The notes under the pieces were generated by a model. It did not search any database. It saw nothing but the letters and a program-made list of their open reading frames with translations, and was not told the origin of the DNA. From assembly GCA_020833205.1 (NCBI GenBank), contig JAJHQT010000006.1:1-18994 (forward strand): a stretch of 18,994 nucleotides of DNA, given 5' to 3'. Position numbers and translations under genes: made by a program. Source of the DNA: Pyrobaculum sp. (GTDB taxonomy: Archaea; Thermoproteota; Thermoprotei; Thermoproteales; Thermoproteaceae). Each line of letters begins with the position of its first letter. Position 1 is the first letter of the stretch. This document shows, piece by piece, positions 13,561-18,994 of this stretch.

Positions 13561-14433
13561 TTTAGTGACGCGCTGTATGTAGTCAGCTAGGTAGACCGCG
13601 GGGTTGATCCCTGTGGCTTGTTTAAAGCCCCGCCAGTCTGGGCTGGCGTTGACTTCAAAGACTACATACCCCTCCCGCCCCTCGCCTATGTCTACGCCCG
13701 AGTACACGAGGCCGAGCGTCTCTGTCGCCTTTACGGCGAGGTCTTCAAGCTCTGGCGTGATTTTGCACGGGACGCCCGTGGCGCCTTGGGCGATGTTGGT
13801 CTTCCAGCTGGTGGAGACCCTATACATGCAGCCGATAGGTCTCTTGTCTACCACGATGATTCTAATGTCTCTGTTGGGCTTCTCCACGTATTTCTGGATG
13901 TAGAGCGGGTTCTTGGCTATGAGGAGGGTCCGCATCACTTGAAACGCCTGCTCTGGGTCGTCGAACAACATGGCGCCGAACCCCCGGCTTCCTTGTATAG
14001 GCTTGAGCACCACCTTCCCCATCTCCTTAGCGGCCACGTAGCCGTAGTAGAGATCCTCCGTGACGACGGTAGGCGGCACGGGGAGGCTTGCTTTTGCGAG
14101 TAGGTAAATCGTCTCCAGCTTATTCCTACAGCTCAACAAGGCGTCTACGGAGTTTATCGTGGCTACGCCGCTCCTCTCCAAGATCCTGAGCACAGACACC
14201 CTCCTCATGAAGGTGTTGGAATCTATGACGTACCCCAAGCCTCTTATGACCACCGTAGAGACCTCCAGAGGACCTCTCCGGGTCTCCACAGAGACTCCGC
14301 TGTTGGTTATCTTCACCGAGAGTCTCTGTATTGGTATGTAACGGACGGGGAGCCCCCTCTTCTTAACTTCGAAATATATGTCGCGAGTGGGCTCCTCGGG
14401 GGTCATAGCCTCTGCGACTATGGCGACTGTCAT
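13555..14433 (-). CDS. RimK-type ATP-grasp ligase
   Basis: This 292-residue ATP-grasp enzyme is of the RimK family, which joins a carboxylate (activated as acyl phosphate) to an amine, often adding glutamate or another amino acid. The N-terminal pre-ATP-grasp domain is residues 1-95. The ATP-binding lysines and glycine-rich loop are at 140-153 (KVVLKPIQGSRGFG). DIRIIVV is at 189-195, and the metal-binding FEVNASPDWRGF is at 259-270 with E260 and N262. The EVNxSPxWxGF signature points to the RimK/MptN/CofF group rather than LysX. The substrate is not deducible: candidates are a cofactor, ribosomal protein or peptide. The start is ATG 14433, 24 nt from a TATA-like box. Confidence 0.9.
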   Translation of the reverse strand: MTVAIVAEAMTPEEPTRDIYFEVKKRGLPVRYIPIQRLSVKITNSGVSVETRRGPLEVSTVVIRGLGYVIDSNTFMRRVSVLRILERSGVATINSVDALLSCRNKLETIYLLAKASLPVPPTVVTEDLYYGYVAAKEMGKVVLKPIQGSRGFGAMLFDDPEQAFQVMRTLLIAKNPLYIQKYVEKPNRDIRIIVVDKRPIGCMYRVSTSWKTNIAQGATGVPCKITPELEDLAVKATETLGLVYSGVDIGEGREGYVVFEVNASPDWRGFKQATGINPAVYLADYIQRVTKK

Positions 14434-14437
14434 GAAT

Positions 14438-14447
14438 TTAGCTAATA
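14438..14447 (+). promoter_or_regulatory. TATA-like box of the cysteine-rich protein gene
   Basis: TAGCTAATAT is centred about 23 nt before the GTG at 14466. It lies close to the likely start site of the opposite ligase transcript. Confidence 0.4.
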
Positions 14448-14451
14448 TACT

Positions 14452-14462
14452 GGATATATATA
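14452..14462 (-). promoter_or_regulatory. TATA box of the RimK-type ligase gene
   Basis: On the minus strand TATATATATCC is centred about 24 nt before the ATG at 14433. The two promoters of this 32-bp gap are therefore crossed: each box lies nearer the other gene. Confidence 0.5.
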
Positions 14463-14465
14463 CTG

Positions 14466-15038
14466 GTGGCGAACCTATACACGGCGAGGGGAGTCGCGAT
14501 CTGTAGGTCGTGCGGCTTCGCCGCGCCTGGGCTGGACATGTGTAGAGTCACAGAGACTTGTGTAATTTGCGCCCGCGAGGCTTTAGGCGAGAGATGCAAC
14601 CACTGTCCCGACAAGGCGCGTTGCGACGTTGCCGTAGAGGGGCTCAGGTTTTTGAAGTTGTTGGAGCCGAAGTTAGACGTCTATGTGGATTTGGGCAAGT
14701 ACGTCGCCATGCAGCTCGAGCGGTACGACAGAGTCGAGCTGGGCGTGGTTTTCTTAAAAAACGTCATGGGTCTCGTCAAGCTCCTTCAGCGGGAGAAAAA
14801 AGAACGGGCCTTCCCCCTGTGGGTGGCCTCGGTGCTACGAGACGACGTAGTGTCTAAACTAGTTAGGGTGCCTTATGTGGTTAAGGTGGATATACACCGC
14901 CCCCTCAAGGAGTTCTGCGCGGCGTTCCGTTGTGAGGGTCTTGAGGCGCCGCTTAACAACTTGCTAAATGCGTTGCTTAGCCTATCCCTTGTCGAGAAAA
15001 ACAAGGACCCAAGTCGCTACTTCCGCCTCGGCGTGTAG
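14466..15038 (+). CDS. Cysteine-rich protein with helical C-terminal domain
   Basis: This 190-residue protein begins with a cluster of eight cysteines: C13/C16 (CRSC), C26, C32/C35 (CVIC), C44/C47 (CNHC) and C53. Eight ligands in 41 residues suggest two zinc sites or a zinc plus iron-sulfur site. The rest is helical. The last ~80 residues (VASVLRDDVVSKLVRVPYVV onward) resemble a winged-helix fold, so a DNA- or RNA-binding role is possible. I do not recognise the family. It starts with GTG at 14466, divergent from the RimK-type ligase. Its end overlaps the membrane-protein gene on the other strand by 22 nt. Confidence 0.78.
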   Translation: MANLYTARGVAICRSCGFAAPGLDMCRVTETCVICAREALGERCNHCPDKARCDVAVEGLRFLKLLEPKLDVYVDLGKYVAMQLERYDRVELGVVFLKNVMGLVKLLQREKKERAFPLWVASVLRDDVVSKLVRVPYVVKVDIHRPLKEFCAAFRCEGLEAPLNNLLNALLSLSLVEKNKDPSRYFRLGV

Positions 15039-15514
15039 TAGCTAACCACAGCTCTTAGAAGCGCAATTGCGTATATGGACATGGCGAGGACGACCGCTAT
15101 CATCACCACGTAGAGATAAAAGAGTGGGTTGATCACATTAGACGCAGGCGGAAGTAGAGCCGCCGCGGCGAAGGCCAAAGCCATTGCCGTTGTCGCTATG
15201 GCCGAGTATATCAACTTACTTGAGCTGGAGAACTCGCCTCTTGAGGTGGTTGACCGCGAGAGGAAAAGTAGCAGAGCCGCCGCGGCTAGGACTATAAACG
15301 ACAACAAGACTAAGAGACTTTGCGTGAAGATCGTAACCCCGTAGCCGCTGGACACCGCGGCGTTCATGCTGAGGTAAACCGGCAAGTTGCTAGAGGCATA
15401 TACCACGCCGCCTATCAACAGCGTCGTTAATTGTAAAACAGCGGTGAAGAGGCCGTAGAAGGAGTATCGCTGTTTCATTTCCTCAGATCGCTTATATAGA
15501 ACTGCCCGGCTCAT
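15017..15514 (-). CDS. Uncharacterised four-helix membrane protein
   Basis: This 165-residue protein has four hydrophobic segments, at about 20-41, 62-86, 101-122 and 130-153. The ends are basic (VLYKRSEEMKQR at the N-terminus, YTPRRK at the C-terminus), which suggests both ends are cytoplasmic. The loop between helices two and three is serine-rich (SRSTTSRGEFSSSSK). No transporter or enzyme motif is visible and no family is recognised. The ATG overlaps the stop of the zinc-ribbon gene as ATGA, so the two are probably translated together. The gene end runs 22 nt into the convergent cysteine-rich gene. Confidence 0.82.
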   Translation of the reverse strand: MSRAVLYKRSEEMKQRYSFYGLFTAVLQLTTLLIGGVVYASSNLPVYLSMNAAVSSGYGVTIFTQSLLVLLSFIVLAAAALLLFLSRSTTSRGEFSSSSKLIYSAIATTAMALAFAAAALLPPASNVINPLFYLYVVMIAVVLAMSIYAIALLRAVVSYYTPRRK

Positions 15515-15684
15515 GTCAGCTGGACGTACTGCCTAATTTTAATGTTACACGTCTTACAGACCAACGTCCTCTCCAGGGTCTTCCTACCCGTCAACTGATC
15601 TATGCGGAGAAACTGGTTTAACACCTCCATCTCCCTGCCGCAGGAGGGGCACTTGGCGAGGTATGTAAGGTATTCGCCATCCAC
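15511..15684 (-). CDS. Small zinc-ribbon protein coupled to a membrane protein
   Basis: This 57-residue zinc ribbon has knuckles C12/C15 (CPSC) and C43/C46 (CKTC) separated by 27 residues with strand-like segments (MEVLNQFLRI, KTLERTLV). The frame is open up to a TTG at 15723. The DNA encoding the extra residues contains the TATA-like box, however, and GTG at 15684 lies about 21 nt downstream of it, so I use the shorter form. The stop overlaps the membrane-protein start as ATGA. Its role is unknown; pairing with a membrane protein could mean a membrane-linked complex. Confidence 0.72.
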   Translation of the reverse strand: MDGEYLTYLAKCPSCGREMEVLNQFLRIDQLTGRKTLERTLVCKTCNIKIRQYVQLT

Positions 15685-15701
15685 ATCTCTGTGAATGTTT
15701 A

Positions 15702-15711
15702 TATTTATATA
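15702..15711. promoter_or_regulatory. A/T box shared by divergent genes
   Basis: The run TATTTATATA reads as TATATAAATA on the other strand. It is about 19 nt before the GTG at 15726 and about 22 nt before the GTG at 15684. No other AT-rich box is present in the 41-bp gap. Confidence 0.5.
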
Positions 15712-15725
15712 ACAACCCGCCAAAC

Positions 15726-16157
15726 GTGGAGAAGGTTTCTCTCTCAGAACTCGTGGCCAGAGTCAGAAACGGCGAAAACCTTGAAGTAGTTGGATACGAG
15801 GACGACGCAGCGTTGATAGAGAAGCCGAAGGGAGTAGTTAAGGGAGACTTCACACAGGAGGACCTCAGCGAGTTGAAGAAGAGAAAACCCAGAGGAAAGC
15901 CGACCAAAGATCAGCTGGAGCTCGCCGCAGAGGTGGCCAGACGCTTGGGAGAGGCCAAGAAATTGTTTAAGGTTGTATTCGGTCCCAAGGAAGTGACGAT
16001 CAGGGCCGGCAACGGCTTCATGCGTGTAGTGGAGGACGGCGTGAAGTTGGCTGGGTACAAAAGTCTCGAAGAGGACCCAATCCCCCTGGTAATAGACGTC
16101 CTGAGGAGCTACGGCGAGGTTAAGTTGTTACGTCGGCTCGGGGGCTCTAAACACTAA
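15726..16157 (+). CDS. Uncharacterised charged protein
   Basis: This 143-residue soluble protein is not recognised. The first ~55 residues are charged, with a possible helix-turn pattern (SLSELVARVRNGENLEVVGY). A lysine-rich linker follows (LKKRKPRGKPTKDQLELA), and the second half has alternating strands and helices (FKVVFGPKEVTIRAGNGFMR, then PLVIDVLRSYGEVKLLRRLG). There are no cysteines or membrane helices. It begins with GTG at 15726, just outside the shared A/T box. Its stop is 13 bp from the end of the convergent PaREP2b-type gene. The composition is like the core genes around it. Confidence 0.78.
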   Translation: MEKVSLSELVARVRNGENLEVVGYEDDAALIEKPKGVVKGDFTQEDLSELKKRKPRGKPTKDQLELAAEVARRLGEAKKLFKVVFGPKEVTIRAGNGFMRVVEDGVKLAGYKSLEEDPIPLVIDVLRSYGEVKLLRRLGGSKH

Positions 16158-16170
16158 GACGTCGATGCGT

Positions 16171-18994
16171 TTACTGGCTCGTCTCATCGAGCCACTTTTC
16201 TACGGTGTCTGCGAGCTCTGCGTAGCGCATGAAGCCGTCGAGGTGCTCTCTGCCGCAGTCTATAATTATTGAGCCGTCTTTCGTGCGGTACACCCTCGGT
16301 CTCTTCCCCGTCAGAGCCTCCATCAGCGCTGAGAACCTTTCGGCGTCTGCCTCCCTGCCTCCCGGCACGTCGGCCCTGGCGTATGCGCGTCCCATGGCCG
16401 CGTTGAGCTTCCCGTACCTGCCGTATGTCATCACGTAGTCGCTTTTCACACCGTCTACCTCCGCCGTGATCCTAATCCTTAGCAGGGTCTTGCCGCCTTT
16501 GCTCTTTTCAAGCTCGGCCCCTCCGTCTATCACCTTCACCACGTGTTCCTTGCCTTCCACCTCAATCCTCTTCTCAAAGCCTTTTAGCGTCAGAGAGCCC
16601 CTGGCCTTCCCCTCCTTCACAATCTCCTCGGCCTTTCTGTACACGTCGTCGCCCGCCTCCTCCGCCCTCTCTAGTATGTACTTGACGAAGTCTGCCGCCA
16701 GCTCCCGTTGCCTCCCAGAGCCGTGTACAGAAAGCCAGGCGGCGTGTTCAAGCCCCTCCCTACGGATATACACATAGCCGTCGCGGCCCTCCCCCGGCGT
16801 CTCCACCGAGAAGTGTCTGCCCTCCACAAGCCCCATATCCCTAAACCGTTGCACCTCCCGCTCTATGCTGTCGAGGTTAGGTGAGCGATATCTGATTACC
16901 AGCGCGCCGCTGCGCGCAAGCCCAACGTGGTACCTAGGCCAGCCCTCTATCAGCGCGAGGCCGCCCTCCAGTTTCTCCAGCCAGCCCTCGGCCTTGCCGG
17001 CGTCCACCCATCCGTTCTCCATGGCCTTTCTGACGATATTGGCGATGGCGTTCCTAAGCTCTTTGTGCCCGGCCGCCAGCTTGTTGGTGGTGGCTCTGAC
17101 GTGCCATTCACTATCGCCAACCTTACCCACCTCTGCAATGACACCCGCAAGTCTCAAAAGACGGGCCGCAAGCTCCACGCGGCTCCGGTCCGTCGAGCGG
17201 AATTGGAGCCGGATGTCGTTCTGTAGATATACGTTGAACTTGATCGCGACGCCGGCCTCCGATATTGTCAAATCGGCGGCGACGAGACCGCGCTCGGTCA
17301 GCCTTATGCTGTCCTTGTCAAGCCGCACCTCCACCCGGGTCTCCTTTACAAACTCCTCGAACTTTGGGCTTAAATACCCTCCGCCGGCCGACGGCGCAGT
17401 TACGGCGAGGAGGCGCTTAAACCTCGCCGCGTTCTCGCCGGTTGCGGTTATGCGGTATGTGCCCTCCTCTACGTATACCCGCACGCCGAACTTCAGCTCG
17501 TCTGGCTGGAGCCGGTTGAGCCGTCGCAACGTGGCTAGGCGCAGAAGAGCGGCCCCTCCGCCCAGCTCCTCACCGACGGCCAGCATAACCTCATCTGGCC
17601 CCACCGCGCCGTCTCCCGCCACCGCCGTGGCGTACATCTCGCCGAAGATGAGCAATGCTTTCTTCCTGTCGAACTCGCCCCTCAGCGCCTTGTCCAGCAT
17701 AATCAGCTCTAGGGCTGGCTCTACAAACTTCCTCACCACCTCATCCCTAGCACAATCCCTCGCGAGGCAGTACATATCGCTGAGGACGAACTCGACGACG
17801 CTCCACACCTCCTCCCTAGAGACTCCGACCTTTTCAGCCAGGTTGTTGATGCGCTCTTTCATCCTTTCCTCACGTCTTTCGGCGTAGCTGATGATCAATT
17901 CAGCCAGCTCCTTGGCGTCGTCGCCGGCTATCCTCCTACCGCTCATCGTCTCCACAGCTCTGGCTAGCCTCCTGACGCGCTCTTCACGCCATCTGTCGTC
18001 GTCCATTCCTCTCCTCGCCTCGGCGAAGTGGACGAGGAGTTCAAGCTCGCCAAGCATCCTCCTCACAAGACCCCCCCTCTCGACGTCGCTTGTATCCTCG
18101 CGGCCAATCCAAGGCTTCAACTCGTCGGCCAGCTCCCTAACTCTCTCCAGGACCCAGCTCCAGTCTATGGCGTCTACCAGCTCCCGCCAGCTCTCCACGC
18201 GCCGACCCAGCAGGGACTTCAGCCAACTGCTCTCCTTCAAGACCTGGTCCTCCCTCTCGCGAGGCCAGTACATAGTGGCGATGAGTTTGACGCCCTCCTT
18301 CGTGACGTTGGCCTTACCGCTGAACGACTTCTCTTCGCCGAGGAGGCTGAAGTACCACCTCAACTGCCAAGAATGAGCGGTGGCGGCTACTATCAACTTT
18401 TTGACGGTCGACACGTCTGTGGCGCGCCACGCTAGGTACTGCGGCGCCTTGTCCATACCCGAGAGGTCTGGCGCTGTCCTCTTCGCCTCCTCCACACGAC
18501 GCCTTAACTCCTCCTCGCTGGCGTTGAAGTAAGCCACCTTCCCTATCCACAGTTCGCCGACGAGAGCCTCGATACCGCCGAAGGTCCTAAACATCTGGAA
18601 TCCCTTTCTGCCGCTCTTCTCGACGAGTCTAAACCTGAGATCCGCCTCGCCGTATCCAGCCAAAAACCGCAGAAGCACAGAGGTAGCTCTATCCTCCCAG
18701 TCTACCGCCCCCTTAGGCGAGCGGGACGGGTCGACGGACTCGCCGTGTCTCTCGGCGATCCTATCAGCCTTGTTGTAGGCGCTCCTCGGCGTCAGTAACA
18801 CTATATCAGCCAAAGCACCCTCCTCCATAAGCAACATGGCGACATGGCCATATGTCCCGCCTCTGGCGATCGAAAGAAGGGTGGCATAGGCCTTAGTCCC
18901 CATGTTGGCGTCGGAGTAGTCCGAAAACCTCCTGTAGCCAGCTTCGGCCAGCTCCTCTGCCTTCTTTACGTCCACCTCTAGGTGGGGTTTGAGC
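16171..18994 (-). CDS. PaREP2b-type large repeat-family protein (5' end beyond window)
   Basis: At least 941 codons are visible, and the frame is open through the window edge. GTG at 18975 is only the first available start, and six more sense codons precede it (LKPHLE), so the true start probably lies outside. The sequence resembles the PaREP2b family of Pyrobaculum. Typical stretches, numbered from that GTG, are LGTKAYATLLSIARGG-like text at 25-40, GEADLRFRLVEK at 109-120 and TAHSWQLRWYF at 199-209. Others are LLRLAGVIAEV at 606-616 with ATTNKLAAG following, GWVDAGKAEGWLEKLE at 655-670, and CGREHLDGFMRYAELAD at 907-923. The middle (250-440) is helical. Function is unknown; several alpha-beta-beta-alpha modules vaguely recall LAGLIDADG folds. 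The frame is intact, so it is not a decayed copy. Confidence 0.85.
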   Translation of the reverse strand, partial: LKPHLEVDVKKAEELAEAGYRRFSDYSDANMGTKAYATLLSIARGGTYGHVAMLLMEEGALADIVLLTPRSAYNKADRIAERHGESVDPSRSPKGAVDWEDRATSVLLRFLAGYGEADLRFRLVEKSGRKGFQMFRTFGGIEALVGELWIGKVAYFNASEEELRRRVEEAKRTAPDLSGMDKAPQYLAWRATDVSTVKKLIVAATAHSWQLRWYFSLLGEEKSFSGKANVTKEGVKLIATMYWPREREDQVLKESSWLKSLLGRRVESWRELVDAIDWSWVLERVRELADELKPWIGREDTSDVERGGLVRRMLGELELLVHFAEARRGMDDDRWREERVRRLARAVETMSGRRIAGDDAKELAELIISYAERREERMKERINNLAEKVGVSREEVWSVVEFVLSDMYCLARDCARDEVVRKFVEPALELIMLDKALRGEFDRKKALLIFGEMYATAVAGDGAVGPDEVMLAVGEELGGGAALLRLATLRRLNRLQPDELKFGVRVYVEEGTYRITATGENAARFKRLLAVTAPSAGGGYLSPKFEEFVKETRVEVRLDKDSIRLTERGLVAADLTISEAGVAIKFNVYLQNDIRLQFRSTDRSRVELAARLLRLAGVIAEVGKVGDSEWHVRATTNKLAAGHKELRNAIANIVRKAMENGWVDAGKAEGWLEKLEGGLALIEGWPRYHVGLARSGALVIRYRSPNLDSIEREVQRFRDMGLVEGRHFSVETPGEGRDGYVYIRREGLEHAAWLSVHGSGRQRELAADFVKYILERAEEAGDDVYRKAEEIVKEGKARGSLTLKGFEKRIEVEGKEHVVKVIDGGAELEKSKGGKTLLRIRITAEVDGVKSDYVMTYGRYGKLNAAMGRAYARADVPGGREADAERFSALMEALTGKRPRVYRTKDGSIIIDCGREHLDGFMRYAELADTVEKWLDETSQ

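Noticed and set aside
13154..13582. A 142-codon frame starting with GTG beside the 53-codon gene
   Set aside because: Its N-terminus is rich in His, Arg and Pro, the start is too near the TATA box, and it runs through the opposite-strand zinc-ribbon gene and into the ligase gene.
13618..14103. A 161-codon plus-strand frame antisense to the RimK-type ligase
   Set aside because: The minus-strand frame carries the full ATP-grasp signature, so this is a shadow.
16865..17887. A 340-codon plus-strand frame inside the PaREP2b-type gene
   Set aside because: It is antisense to a well-supported long gene, is dominated by Ser, Pro, Arg and Leu, and has the look of a shadow frame in GC-rich DNA.

Overview
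The window reads as the chromosome of a hyperthermophilic crenarchaeon of the order Thermoproteales, most probably Pyrobaculum or a close relative. The evidence is an archaeal A-type ATP synthase, RadA recombinase, CDP-archaeol synthase, a family 4 uracil-DNA glycosylase, the archaeal DUF2070 and DUF2153-type proteins, and a very large PaREP2b-type protein. PaREP2b belongs to a repeat family I know from Pyrobaculum. Most first genes of transcription units have an A/T-rich TATA-like box about 20-26 nt before the start codon and no room for a leader. This indicates leaderless mRNAs, and I used it to choose starts, often GTG.

Layout. (1) 1-3175: the tail of a possible upstream gene, a small unknown protein, and on the minus strand the ATP synthase genes F, E and A (order of transcription). 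Subunits B, D, C/K and I are absent here. (2) 3176-3324: a 149-bp spacer with an imperfect inverted repeat and no convincing gene. (3) 3325-6211: a C2H2 zinc-finger gene coupled to CDP-archaeol synthase, an unknown gene read the other way, and a radical SAM enzyme. (4) 6259-8808: an unknown gene, radA, and a Trm5-like tRNA methyltransferase. (5) 8805-12391: a minus-strand cluster of uracil-DNA glycosylase, a protein with a possible degenerate nuclease core, a DUF2070 membrane protein and a DUF2153-like coiled-coil protein. (6) 12454-13334: a beta-domain plus coiled-coil protein with a CdvA-like outline, and a 53-residue gene. (7) 13340-15038: a RimK-type ATP-grasp ligase, a small zinc ribbon and a divergent cysteine-rich protein. 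(8) 15017-16157: a zinc ribbon overlapping a four-helix membrane protein, with a divergent unknown gene. (9) 16171-18994: the 5'-truncated PaREP2b-type gene, the one clearly accessory element.

The genome is very compact. Four of the seven convergent gene pairs overlap by exactly 4 nt through interlocked stop codons, and three divergent pairs appear to share one near-symmetric TATA box. Functionally the window mixes housekeeping modules (energy, lipid synthesis, DNA repair, tRNA modification) with small uncharacterised lineage-specific proteins. There is no CRISPR array, insertion sequence, tRNA or rRNA that I can support.
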